From: Saprospiraceae bacterium
GTDB lineage: Bacteria > Bacteroidota > Bacteroidia > Chitinophagales > Saprospiraceae
DNA length: 51,408 nt
Assembly: GCA_016715105.1 (NCBI GenBank)
Contig: JADKBO010000064.1
Coordinates: 1 to 51,408 of the forward strand
Direction: 5' to 3'
The position numbers were made by a program, and so were the translations under genes. The notes under the pieces were generated by a model, which ran no database searches, was not told the origin of the DNA, and was given only the letters and a program-made list of their open reading frames with translations. Position 1 is the stretch's first letter. Each line of letters opens with the position of its first letter. Of this stretch, positions 33,919 through 42,439 are shown one piece after another.

Positions 33919-34871
33919 GTTTGATTTTTCGAACGGACTTTCTTTCTCTAAGACAGATTGAGCGGTTGCCTTATCCATGTACAATTGATTGGTGAGTCCT
34001 TCGAGACTGTCAAACTTTTTGTCACTCCTGATGAAGTCAACAAACTCGACTACCAATGTTTCATTATACAGCGATCCTGAAAAATCAAAAATATTGACCT
34101 CTACTGTTGTTTGCAACTTGTCACCGATGGTTGGCCGGTTGCCTATATAAAGCATTCCTCCAAAACGTTGGTCGTCGATCCAAACATAAACTGCGTAGAT
34201 ACCCTCATTGGGAATCAACTTGTCTTTTACAGATACTTGAATATTTGCGGTAGGAAATCCAATTTTTTCTCCCAAACTATCACCTTTGACAACCTTACCC
34301 ATGATGTTGTAATAATGGCCAAGGTACATGGTTGATTCTTTGATATTGCCTTCTGTGATGGCACGTCTTATTTTGGTAGAACTGATGGTAATCTCATCAA
34401 TTTCCTGTTGTTTGATTTCAATGATGCGGAATTTGCCTTCCTGTTCGTACTGTCTTAAGAGTTGGATATCGCCTTGTCTATTAAATCCAAATTTGTGGTC
34501 GTAACCCAAAATGAGGTATGCGGGATTGAAACCATTGATCAGAAAACGCTCGATGTATTCTCTGGGGTCCATTTGCGAAAATTCAAACGTAAATGGTACG
34601 ATGACAACATTACTCACCTTACATTGCTCAAATAATCTCAATTTTCATCCAGCGTACTCAACAATCTGAGCGTGTTATCCTTTGGGTAAATGATACTTCT
34701 TGGATGCGGGTGGAAAGTCACGATGATGTCTTCGCCTCCTATTTCTTCTGCCAAGTATTTGGCCCTGTTCAATAATTTTTGATGTCCGATATGAACCCCA
34801 TCAAAAGAACCAATTGTTACAACGGCATTTTTGAATGATGGTAAATCTGTTATGCTTCTGAAGACCTTCAT
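33919..34871 (-). CDS. ribF: Bifunctional riboflavin kinase/FMN adenylyltransferase, one frame break
   Basis: The N-terminal adenylyltransferase shows VVTIGSFDGVHIGHQKLL (about 16-34) and FHPHPRSI. The frame then breaks at the T4 run 34642-34645; one added base gives DEKLRLFEQCKVSN. It continues with GYDHKFGFNRQGD and SSTKIRRAITEGNI, then the riboflavin kinase domain KGDSLGEKIGFPTANI (in part), GMLYIGNRPT and VEVNIFDF. The repaired ribF is about 312 residues, full length. It makes FMN and FAD and is normally essential, so a real frameshift is unlikely. The reading frame runs on into a glycosyltransferase. Confidence 0.85.
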
Positions 34872-35176
34872 ACTCCTTTTTCTGTCTTAGCGTCGATATT
34901 TAATGTTCAGACGCCTTCCATTGAAATGCAAAAATAGTATTTTGTTTCTTAGCCGTCACCCAAAAGTGGAAATGTTTAATAAAAGGGCTTGGTCTTTTGA
35001 AAAAGGCACTATTAAATTAAGGGTTTCCCAAGGGATTTCTTGTAATAATCTATTGGAATTCCGTGTAGATAAATGTTGAAATGTAGCTAAAACAAGAAAG
35101 GTTTTCAAAAGAATATTTACTACTCTCTTTGAAAACCCTTCTAAATGATTTCTTGTATTTCTAATACGAGCTATGA
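34872..35176. other. Intergenic region upstream of ribF
   Basis: 305 bases holding only the hairpin at 35095-35141 as clear structure. No gene or clean promoter pair is seen. ribF must be transcribed from here. Confidence 0.45.
35095..35141 (-). terminator. Hairpin terminator of the DUF2911 gene
   Basis: The stem AGAAAGGTTTTCAAAAGA (35095-35112) pairs with 35124-35141 (two mismatches) over an 11-base loop, 36 bases past the minus-strand stop. TTGTTTTAGC follows on that strand. Reasonable but not a perfect U-tract. Confidence 0.6.
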
Positions 35177-35701
35177 TTACATTACACCCAACTGAATTGG
35201 AACGTAAACATTGTCCCACATCAAACCCATTTCGCCTGAAGTGTCTTTCAAATTGTCAAACATGATCATGAAGCTTTCCATTTTCTCACTTGCCATCACA
35301 GGTTTTACTTCAACAGTTAATGCAGGTTTGCTATTACCATAAGCACCAGCACCTGGTTGATCAAATTTGTGGAAATGGATTTTCCAGCTTTCTTTTCCAG
35401 GAGTTGTGAAAAGTGCATAATCGCCAGCAGCTAGTGCTTGACCTTCTACTTTTACGTCTTTGCTAAAAGATATTTTGGTTGCACTGTTGGCACCTGTACG
35501 CCATACTGCATCAAATGGCACTAATTCTCCAAATATTTTTCTACCTTTCATAGAAGGTCTAGAGTAAGCAACTGTTACATCTGTTGTACCAATTGTTTGA
35601 GTGGTTTTCGCAGCAGGTGAAGGTGCCGGGCCGTTTTGAGCTAACAAATCTGTACTAAAGATCGCTGCACACAATAAAACAATAAGAAAAAAGTTTCTCA
35701 T
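35177..35701 (-). CDS. DUF2911 exported protein
   Basis: 174 residues, signal peptide ending DLLAQ. DUF2911 marks are VTVAYSRPSMKGRKIFGELVP (in part, about 43-63), WRTGANSATKISFSKDV and AGDYALFTTPG, then KWKIHFHKFDQPGAG-like text (here SWKIHFHKFDQPG). It is a compact beta-sandwich of unknown role, common in Bacteroidota envelopes. It is a single gene, divergent from the E2 gene, ending at the hairpin 35095-35141. Confidence 0.88.
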   Translation of the reverse strand: MRNFFLIVLLCAAIFSTDLLAQNGPAPSPAAKTTQTIGTTDVTVAYSRPSMKGRKIFGELVPFDAVWRTGANSATKISFSKDVKVEGQALAAGDYALFTTPGKESWKIHFHKFDQPGAGAYGNSKPALTVEVKPVMASEKMESFMIMFDNLKDTSGEMGLMWDNVYVPIQLGVM

Positions 35702-35893
35702 GAAAATTCAATTTATGTAGTTGTTAAAAAAAAAGTTATTCAGATTATTATAACAAAATATGGGCATTCATTATTGGCTTTACTGCGAATCTACAATGAT
35801 TTTTTTTAATTTTTGTTCTAAATGCAGTCATCATCTTGTAATTCTCATAAAATTAAAACCACAAAATAAAATTTAAGCATACTTCAAAAATAA

Positions 35894-35967
35894 TTTAAGC
35901 AAGCTTAAAAAGATTGTTAATTTGTTTTTTTATGACTGTGATTCTTACGTTGTTTGATATATTTTTG
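35894..35967 (+). promoter_or_regulatory. Palindrome and possible promoter of the E2 gene
   Basis: TTTAAGC-AA-GCTTAAA (35894-35909) is a perfect short palindrome; another TTTAAGC lies near 35871. A -7 box TATTTTTG (35960-35967) follows, 25 bases before the ATG. TGTG at 35937-35940 is a partial -33 match at 19-base spacing. The palindrome lies upstream of the promoter and could bind an activator or repressor. Confidence 0.4.
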
Positions 35968-35992
35968 CGTCGTTTTTAAAAATAATGTGTGT

Positions 35993-37225
35993 ATGAGTAT
36001 AGTTGAAATGAAAGTGCCAGTAATTGGCGAGTCTATAAAAGAAGTAACCCTATCCCAGTGGCTTAAAAAAGATGGAGACATCATCAAACTAGATGATCCC
36101 ATTTGTGAATTTGAATCCGATAAAGCAACTTTGGAGTTTCCAGCAGAAGCAGCTGGAAAATTAATTCACGTTGCAAAAGAAGGTGACGACTTAGAAATCG
36201 GTGCATTAGTAGCAAGAATTGATACTTCTTTTGCAGGTGCCACCGCTGAAGCTCCAGCCGCACCTAAAGCGGAGACTCCAGTTGAAACAAAAAAAGAAGA
36301 GCCTGCAGTAAGCTCTGCGACCAAAAATATTCCTTCTCCATCAGCCGCAAAAATCATGAGAGAAAATGATTTAAAAGCAGAAGAAGTAGCTGGTTCAGGA
36401 AGAGAAGGTCGCATTACGAAAGATGATGCAGTAAAAGCGGCTGCAGATAAAACAGCGGCACCTCAACCAAAAGTTGAAACAGAAGCTGCTCCAGCACCAA
36501 AAGCCAGTGAAGCTGTGTCGGGCGATCGATCAGAAAGGAGAGAAAAGATGAGCAGAATGCGTCGCACCATCGCTAGCCGATTGGTTTCTGCCAAAAATAA
36601 TACCGCCATGCTCACTACATTCAATGAGGTGGACATGTCGGGAATCATGCAATTACGCGAAAAATACCAAGATCAGTTTGTTGCTAAATACGGCATCAAA
36701 CTTGGATTTATGTCCTTGTTTGCAAAGGCTTGTGCCAAAGTTTTATTGGAAATGCCAGACGTGAATGCATTCATCGATGAAAATGACTTGGTATATCACG
36801 ACTACGTAGACATTTCTTTTGCAATTTCTACTCCAACAGGTTTGGTGGTTCCTCCAATTCATAATGTAGACAAGTTGAAATTCAACGAAATCGAAAGCAA
36901 ACTCAAAGATCTTGCTGTAAAAGCTAGAGATGGTAAGTTGAGCATCGACGAAATGAAAGGTGGAACTTTTACCATCACCAATGGTGGAGTTTTTGGATCA
37001 CTGCTTTCCACTCCAATCATCAACGAACCTCAATCTGCTATTTTGGGTATGCATGCCATCAAAGATAGACCAGTGGTTGTCAATGGTGAAATCGTTGTGA
37101 GGCCAATGATGTATTTGGCTCTTTCTTATGACCACCGAGTGATTGATGGTAGCACATCAGTAACTTTCTTGGTAAAAGTGAAAGAATTACTCGAAGATCC
37201 CATCAGATTGATGATGGAAATCTAA
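35993..37225 (+). CDS. sucB: Dihydrolipoyl succinyltransferase (E2 of 2-oxoglutarate dehydrogenase)
   Basis: 410 residues from ATG 35993. One lipoyl domain (1-78) carries Lys44 in ESDKATL. An Ala/Pro/Glu-rich linker follows, then the E3/E1-binding domain (about 112-146, PSAAKIMREN...GREGRITKDD) and a second linker. The catalytic domain (about 178-410) has RRTIASRLVSAKNN and His381 in SYDHRVIDG. The pattern VPVIGESIKEV marks the succinyl (OGDC) type over pyruvate E2. The E1 gene is not adjacent. A small Crp-like gene starts 9 bases after the stop, so both are probably on one transcript. Confidence 0.92.
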   Translation: MSIVEMKVPVIGESIKEVTLSQWLKKDGDIIKLDDPICEFESDKATLEFPAEAAGKLIHVAKEGDDLEIGALVARIDTSFAGATAEAPAAPKAETPVETKKEEPAVSSATKNIPSPSAAKIMRENDLKAEEVAGSGREGRITKDDAVKAAADKTAAPQPKVETEAAPAPKASEAVSGDRSERREKMSRMRRTIASRLVSAKNNTAMLTTFNEVDMSGIMQLREKYQDQFVAKYGIKLGFMSLFAKACAKVLLEMPDVNAFIDENDLVYHDYVDISFAISTPTGLVVPPIHNVDKLKFNEIESKLKDLAVKARDGKLSIDEMKGGTFTITNGGVFGSLLSTPIINEPQSAILGMHAIKDRPVVVNGEIVVRPMMYLALSYDHRVIDGSTSVTFLVKVKELLEDPIRLMMEI

Positions 37226-37233
37226 GCAAATTC

Positions 37234-37764
37234 ATGGATGCGGATGCTTTTGTGAAGGGCCTTTTTACTGCTGGCGAAAGCAAAGAAAGGGTGTATAGCA
37301 AGGGTGATTATTTATTGTCTGAGGGTTCGGTTGAACATCAAATTTATTTGATACAATCAGGTGCCGTGAGGGCTACTTGCACCATCAATGGTGAAGATCA
37401 GACCATTAGATTGGGGTATAAGGGATCGATCATGACTTCCATTTCTTCGTTTTATAGCGGTTTACCTTCCACTTTGAGTATTGAGGCTTTGAGAAAAACG
37501 ACGGTGCTTACCGTTTCAAAACAAACGTTTTTGACTTATGTAAATCAAAGTCCTGAGCACGCGCTGCATCACAATCAATTATTGACTGCATTGATTTTGG
37601 GTCAGATGGAAAGAGAAATTGATCTATTGACAGAAGCGCCTCATGAAAGACTTGGTCGGGTTTTGACTAGGAGTCCCCAACTTTTTCAAGAAATTCCTTT
37701 GAAGTATATTGCTTCCTATTTGCGCATGACACCAGAGACCCTCAGCAGAATACGAAATTCTTGA
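37234..37764 (+). CDS. Crp/Fnr-family regulator, short
   Basis: 176 residues. The N-terminal cyclic-nucleotide-type beta barrel (about 15-105) has KGDYLLSEGSVEHQIYLIQSGAVRA (in part). A helix and a short C-terminal HTH follow (PLKYIASYLRMTPETLSRIRN). No Cys motif for an iron-sulfur cluster is present. It resembles the Bacteroidota Crp-like regulators with a minimal HTH and lacks the usual wing. It starts 9 bases after the E2 stop; co-transcription with a TCA-cycle gene is notable but its targets are unknown. Confidence 0.85.
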   Translation: MDADAFVKGLFTAGESKERVYSKGDYLLSEGSVEHQIYLIQSGAVRATCTINGEDQTIRLGYKGSIMTSISSFYSGLPSTLSIEALRKTTVLTVSKQTFLTYVNQSPEHALHHNQLLTALILGQMEREIDLLTEAPHERLGRVLTRSPQLFQEIPLKYIASYLRMTPETLSRIRNS

Positions 37765-37824
37765 TTTCAATCAATATTCTGGATTTTATTCCGCTTCATC
37801 TTTGCATCATCATAAATTAGTAAG

Positions 37825-38385
37825 ATGAAAATGACAAATAAGGATTTGGTTTCAGAGCTACAAGGAATACTTGCACATTCAAAAAATCGTGCGCTTCATT
37901 ATCAACCTATTTCTGCTGATGTTTTGAATGCCAAGGTTGATGATAAAACTTGGTCCGTGTTGGAATGTCTGGAACACCTAAACTTATACGGTGACTACTA
38001 CATCCCGGAAATGGGTAAAAGAATGCAAACGGCAAAAAGCTCTGGTAAAGCAGATACCATTTTTAAGAGTGGATTATTGGGCAATTATTTTGCTGAATTG
38101 ATGCAGGTGAAAAATGGTAAAATGACCAAAATGTCTTCCCCGAAAGATAAAAATCCCAACCTAGCTGTGCTTTCAAAAAGTACAGTTGACAAATTCATCA
38201 GTCAATGCGATGCATTACACGAGTTATTGAATCAGGCCATTTATTGTGATCTTTCAAAAACAAAATCAGCCATTTCGCTGAGTCCTTTCATCAAATTGCG
38301 TTTGGGTGATACCTTCCGTTTTGTCATTTACCACATAGAAAGACACATTTCCCAAGCTGACAAGGCTTTAGAAAATGCCAAATAA
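37825..38385 (+). CDS. DinB-like metal-binding protein
   Basis: 186 residues, mainly helical. WSVLECLEHLN (His52) and HIERHISQADKAL near the end are the metal-ligand helices of the DinB_2/YfiT-like fold. Members of this fold are thiol transferases or unknowns. No signal peptide. The start (MKMTNKDLVSE) lies 61 bases after the Crp-like gene, with no clear promoter. Confidence 0.82.
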   Translation: MKMTNKDLVSELQGILAHSKNRALHYQPISADVLNAKVDDKTWSVLECLEHLNLYGDYYIPEMGKRMQTAKSSGKADTIFKSGLLGNYFAELMQVKNGKMTKMSSPKDKNPNLAVLSKSTVDKFISQCDALHELLNQAIYCDLSKTKSAISLSPFIKLRLGDTFRFVIYHIERHISQADKALENAK

Positions 38386-38403
38386 AAGGAATTTAGCAGG
38401 GCT

Positions 38404-39102
38404 TTATTCGTAAATAACTTTGCGTAAAAACTTAAAACCTGCCCTGATTTCCAGCGAAGTATTTTTGATTTGGCGTTCTTGCAGGCTGATTTTTTGACCA
38501 GTATAAGGATCAATGATGTTATTGATAGGAGGTTGGAAATATTGATTGGCGAAGTCTGGGGCCAATGATATTTCAATAAAACCTCTGTAAAATTCTGAGA
38601 TATTATATTCAAATCCGCCTCCGATGGAAGCACCGTAAACCAATTTCCTTACAAAATCATTGTGCGGGTAAAAAGGATTGAGGAAGCGTTCGTAGTCTTG
38701 TAAATTGGTGCCAATATTATACTCTGCCCTCAGACCGATCATGTAAAATGGATTGATCTTTTTATCTTGTGTAACAAACCTTTTACCACCCACTTCAAGC
38801 ACTGCATTTTTGAATTTAAATCCTTGATTACCAAAGAAATCTCCTTGAAATGTAAAAGCTCTGATGCCGCTTCCTCGCACGTGGTATCCCACATTCATAA
38901 ATAATGAACTTGGGCTTTCTTCATTAAAGGATTCGATAAAAAAGTCGTAGGATGGCTGCAAAAGTGGGTTGGGAGAAAAGTCGTTCCATTTTTGAAAATT
39001 GAGGCCTGCTCCTATTTTAGGTCCAAACCAAAAACTCTGCCCTGACAGGTGGCTGATGGTACTCATCAAAAGTACTAGGCCAATAATGAATGGCTTTTTC
39101 AT
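38404..39102 (-). CDS. Outer-membrane beta-barrel protein
   Basis: 232 residues from ATG 39102 (MKKPFIIGLV). The signal peptide ends HLSGQ. It has about eight amphipathic strands: FWFGPKIGAGLNF, FMNVGYHVRG, FTFQGDFFG, FYMIGLRAEYNIG, YGASIGGGFEYNI, GFIEISLAPDF, TSLEIRAGFKFL. The pattern of alternating aromatics is that of the small Bacteroidota OMP family (PorT-like). The last residues are KVIYE rather than a terminal Phe. Role unknown. It is convergent with the DinB-like gene. Confidence 0.82.
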   Translation of the reverse strand: MKKPFIIGLVLLMSTISHLSGQSFWFGPKIGAGLNFQKWNDFSPNPLLQPSYDFFIESFNEESPSSLFMNVGYHVRGSGIRAFTFQGDFFGNQGFKFKNAVLEVGGKRFVTQDKKINPFYMIGLRAEYNIGTNLQDYERFLNPFYPHNDFVRKLVYGASIGGGFEYNISEFYRGFIEISLAPDFANQYFQPPINNIIDPYTGQKISLQERQIKNTSLEIRAGFKFLRKVIYE

Positions 39103-39184
39103 TTTACTTTGCAACATATGACTCTTTTCTTTTCACTACAATGATAATGTTTTTTTTTATTGAATGTTCAGTAAATGGTGAATG

Positions 39185-39235
39185 GTGTGAGATGTGAAAT
39201 GTGAGATGTGAAATGTGAGATGTGAAATGTGAAAT
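39185..39235. repeat. GTGAGATGTGAAAT tandem repeat
   Basis: Three and a half copies of a 14-base unit (two related 7-mers, GTGAGAT and GTGAAAT). It opens the repeat-rich gap of 39.1-39.85 kb, in which no gene is seen. Confidence 0.8.
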
Positions 39236-39281
39236 AGAACTTCTGTAAGGAAAGGGCTTGCCCCTTTCCATTATGCGAAAT

Positions 39282-39495
39282 GGGGATATTGGGCTAAAGC
39301 CCACCATGACGTGATGGACCCATAGCCACACCGGCTAAAGCCGGTGGCTAATGAGGCCAGCCAGCTGCTTAGGCTCAGGATTTTTTACATAATTCGCTTT
39401 TCCAGGCTGCTCTCCCTATAGCCAAAAGGATCTGACCTCCGATTTCCGCAAAAAGCTGACCATTGAAATCTGATAGCTGAAAGCTCTTCGCTCGC
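39282..39495. repeat. Direct repeat copy A (about 214 bp)
   Basis: It begins GGGGATATTGGGCTAAAGCC and holds two small palindromes (GGGCTAAAGCCC; CCGGCTAAAGCCGG), then the CTGATAGCTGAAA word at 39450-39484. Copy B at 39541-39757 has the same order of parts with many substitutions; the 35-base tail also occurs after the intron at 41941. Confidence 0.8.
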
Positions 39496-39540
39496 GGCAA
39501 ATAGAGTTTTGAAAACAGATTACCTATCGCAACTCACACC

Positions 39541-39757
39541 GGGGAGATATTGGGCTAAAGCCCGCCATCACACGAAGGCCCCATAGCCACACCGGCAAAA
39601 GCCAGTGGCTAATGAGTCAGACTAGTTGCTTGGGCCGGGGATTTTTATTTTATTCACGGTTCCGGGGTGCTCTCCAAAAGCCATTAGGATCCGACCTCCG
39701 ATTTCTTCAAAAAGCTGACAACTGAAATCTGATAGCTGAAAACTCTTCTCTCGCTGA
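39541..39757. repeat. Direct repeat copy B (about 217 bp)
   Basis: The same layout as copy A, offset about 259 bases. Its second palindrome is decayed (CCGGCAAAAGCCAG), so copy A looks nearer the ancestral form. A perfect 18-base palindrome, TTCCGATAGCTATCGGAA, lies at 39779-39796, just after it. Confidence 0.8.
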
Positions 39758-39846
39758 TACCTCTGCTTTCCTTCCGATTTCCGATAGCTATCGGAATGGG
39801 AACCGATTTCCGCCCCAACAAAGAGGCAGCGCCTCGACCAATGTAG

Positions 39847-41808
39847 GTGTGCTAGGCATACATCTCTACCTAAAAGGAGATCTTCAAAGGAAGATCAAAG
39901 TCCCTAAGGAGCCGCTCAACCGGAATCTGAAAGTCAAGAGCAAGGGTGTCTATCGTGAGGTAGAATCTGAAGGAAGCTGGAGGCAATAGTTGGTTGTGAC
40001 GAAAGAAACTAAATAGTAGGTTGAAACAGAGGGAAAGTGAGCCTTAGGTCACGAGAGCCCAATAGTTGATCGTATCTGTTTCAATAAATTTAGCGCAACC
40101 AAACTATAAGGAGAAGAAGTTTACCCTAGGAGATCTCATCACCTACCATAAAAGGGGATAAGATGCAAAGAGATTTGTATTGAATGGTGGTGAGAAGTCA
40201 GCAGAGGCCATAGTATGACAGAAACGAGCGGACTAATAGAAGAAACGGTCTGAGGACTCACAAAATCAGAAGGGCTGAATTTATGAAAGAATGCGAAACT
40301 TAAAGTAAGCGTAAAAAGTAGAATGAAACAGAAAAGGAAAGACAAAAGTTATCAGACATCAATGTTTGATAAAGATGGCAGACCGCTATTAGATGGTCAA
40401 AACAGCGAGACTGGGAAGGCGACTAATAGAGTAGACTACATTTCGGCACTAGAAGAACAACGACATTCTACAGGAGATTTGTTAACCAAAATTTTAGACT
40501 ATGACAATGTAAACAAAGCGATCAAACAAGTAAAATCCAACAAAGGATCGTGTGGAGTTGACGGGAAAAGTATAGAAGAGAGCATAAGCTGGTTCGGAGA
40601 GCACTATACAAAACTAAAAGAGCAAATACTGGAAAGCAAATACCAAGTGAGCGAAGTTAGGAAGGTAGAGATCGAGAAGGAAGGAGGAGGAAAGCGGATC
40701 TTAGGCATACCGACGATACAGGACCGAATAATACAACAGGCAATCCACCAAGAACTAAGTAAACTATATGATAATCACTTTAGTGAGCATAGTTATGGAT
40801 TTAGGAAAGGGAAGAGTGCTCATATGGCCATAGAACAAGCATCAGAATATGTGAAGGAAGGTTATGAATGGGTAGTAGATATAGACCTTGAGAAATACTT
40901 TGATAGCATACCGCACGATAGACTGATGCAAAGGCTATCCAAAGGAATAGGAGACAAGGTGTTATTGAAACTAATCAGAAAATATCTGGAAGCAGGTCTG
41001 ATGGATATAGAAGGGATAACGGAGCAGCGCATAAGTGGGTCACCGCAAGGAGGTCCCTTATCACCACTATTATCGAATATAGTATTAGATGAACTGGATA
41101 AGGAGTTAGAACAAAGAGGTCACCGATTCTGTCGATATGCAGATGACTGTAACATATATGTGAAAAGTGAGAAAGCAGGAGAGAGAGTAATGTCCTCAGT
41201 AGTAGACTACATAGAAAGGAAATTAAAACTAAAAGTAAATAGACAGAAGAGTGGAGTAAGAAGATGTAGCGAAGTAAAATTCTTAGGATACACAATACTA
41301 GAGGGCGGAGGAATAAAAGTATCAAACAAATCAATAGAAAGGCTAAAGAAGAAGGTGATAAAAATTACAAAACGAAACCGTGGAGTAAAATTTGAGGCAA
41401 TAATCAAAGAGCTAAACAAACTGATAGTAGGATACGGAAATTACTACAGCTTGGCAAATCGTTGGCTAGCAGGAATTAGGGATATAGATGGATGGATAAG
41501 AAGGAGGTTGAGGTGCTATAGACTTAAACAATGCAAACGCACGATAGGACTAGTGAGGTTCTTGCGCACATTGGGAGTAAAAGAGAACTACTGTTGGAAC
41601 GCAGCCTATTGGCGATCAGAAGGATGGTGGAGGAAAACAATTTACCTGCCTATATCGCAAGCAATGGGAAAAAGTTACTTTGAAGAAAATGGTCTAAGAT
41701 CGCTATTAACAACTATGACTGGTAAAACTTCATAGAAACCGCCTTGGTACGTAAGACGTATGCCAGGTGGTGTGGGAGGACTGGGGCGAGAGCCCCATCC
41801 TACCCGAT
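39847..41808 (+). mobile_element. Group II intron with encoded reverse transcriptase
   Basis: About 1962 bases. The 5' end is placed at GTGTG 39847, less certain than the 3' end. The 5' ribozyme part has the usual words GAGCCGCTCAACCGG, TCTGAAAGTCA and TGAAGGAAGCTGG. The maturase gene fills 40323-41735. Domain V is at 41738-41772: ACCGCC stem, TAAG tetraloop, GGTGGT, with a CGC triad. Domain VI follows (GGGAGGACTGGGGC ... CCCCATCCTACCCGAT) with its bulged A, ending at about 41808. A GAGGC-AGC-GCCTC hairpin (39823-39835) lies 11 bases before the 5' end, as expected for an intron that targets the DNA behind terminator-like stems. It is inserted in a repeat-rich gap and so harms no gene. Confidence 0.85.
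40323..41735 (+). CDS. ltrA: Group II intron-encoded reverse transcriptase/maturase (LtrA-type)
   Basis: 470 residues. The RT domain (about 65-310) shows KSNKGSCGVDGKSI, GIPTIQDRIIQQAI, SEHSYGFRKGKSAH, DIDLEKYFDSIPHD and the catalytic YADD at 272-275, then GSPQGGPLSPLLSNI just before it in order. The maturase domain X follows (about 330-450). No HNH endonuclease domain is present at the C-terminus, so mobility probably relies on nicked or single-stranded target DNA. All key residues are intact, so the intron may be active. Codon use is more A-rich than in neighbouring genes, in keeping with transfer. Confidence 0.95.
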   Translation: MKQKRKDKSYQTSMFDKDGRPLLDGQNSETGKATNRVDYISALEEQRHSTGDLLTKILDYDNVNKAIKQVKSNKGSCGVDGKSIEESISWFGEHYTKLKEQILESKYQVSEVRKVEIEKEGGGKRILGIPTIQDRIIQQAIHQELSKLYDNHFSEHSYGFRKGKSAHMAIEQASEYVKEGYEWVVDIDLEKYFDSIPHDRLMQRLSKGIGDKVLLKLIRKYLEAGLMDIEGITEQRISGSPQGGPLSPLLSNIVLDELDKELEQRGHRFCRYADDCNIYVKSEKAGERVMSSVVDYIERKLKLKVNRQKSGVRRCSEVKFLGYTILEGGGIKVSNKSIERLKKKVIKITKRNRGVKFEAIIKELNKLIVGYGNYYSLANRWLAGIRDIDGWIRRRLRCYRLKQCKRTIGLVRFLRTLGVKENYCWNAAYWRSEGWWRKTIYLPISQAMGKSYFEENGLRSLLTTMTGKTS

Positions 41809-41940
41809 TAACCCAGGATTTCAATCCTGGGGAGATAAAATACAAACATCCGGAGTGCCATAGGCACGGTCCATATAGACACGGAGTACTAGCCACCAAT
41901 GCTCTCCCGACTTTACTATTTATCCTATGAAATAAATTAA

Positions 41941-42027
41941 AAAAAGCTGACCACTGAAATCTGATAGCTGAAAACTTACCCCCTTACGATTCCGGTTTCC
42001 CGTTTCCGGTTTCCGGTCCTCCGGTCT
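41941..42027. repeat. Third CTGATAGCTGAAA copy and a TTTCCGGT run
   Basis: 41941-41975 matches the tail of copies A and B almost exactly. 41990-42027 is a TTTCCGGT-type run. This places the intron inside an older repeat cluster. A CCCAGGATT-TC-AATCCTGGG hairpin (about 41811-41830) lies in the 3' exon. No gene occurs between the intron and tRNA-His. Confidence 0.75.
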
Positions 42028-42064
42028 CCCTTTTCACATTTTCTAAATTTTTCACATAGCCTAC

Positions 42065-42095
42065 TTGCACAATAGTTTTTATATTTCTATCTTTG
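42065..42095 (+). promoter_or_regulatory. Promoter of tRNA-His
   Basis: TTG (42065-42067), 20 bases, TATCTTTG (42088-42095). This matches the Bacteroidota consensus and places transcription about 10 bases before the tRNA. Confidence 0.7.
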
Positions 42096-42111
42096 CGGTC
42101 CTATTTAAAAC

Positions 42112-42186
42112 GGTGGTTGTAGCTCAGCTGGTTAGAGTATTGGTTTGTGGTGCCGAGGGTCGTGGGTTCGAGCCCCATCAGCCACC
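42112..42186 (+). tRNA. tRNA-His (GTG)
   Basis: A complete cloverleaf: acceptor GTGGTTG with CAGCCAC (one G-U), D arm AGCTCAGCTGGTTAGAGT, anticodon GTG at 42147-42149, T arm GTGGGTTCGAGCCCC. The extra G(-1) at 42112 pairs with C73 at 42186, the identity mark of tRNA-His. CCA is not encoded. Confidence 0.95.
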
Positions 42187-42439
42187 CAAAAACGGACTTG
42201 TTTCATTCATTTGAGGCGGGTCCGTTTTAATTTTATGGCATTTGTTTGAAATTGCCATTTTTTTATGTGGATTTGTTTTCCTTTCAACTCCTTTATTCAA
42301 AGAAAAATATATTACGCTGTTTCATTAGATGTGTAACCATTTACATATATTGTTTCTTGATATGCAATAAAACAGACAATGTACCATTAGGCGAACAATA
42401 TTTCGCCCCTTCGCAATTTTCAATTTTAATAAATTATCT

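Noticed and set aside
34956..35219. 87-residue minus-strand frame overlapping the end of the DUF2911 gene
   Set aside because: It runs through the terminator hairpin and overlaps a well-supported gene end in another frame.
40323..41735. Diversity-generating retroelement with the Avd-like gene at 12.8 kb as partner
   Set aside because: The RT has maturase domain X and clear ribozyme domains V and VI nearby; no template/variable repeat pair is visible and the four-helix gene is 27 kb away.
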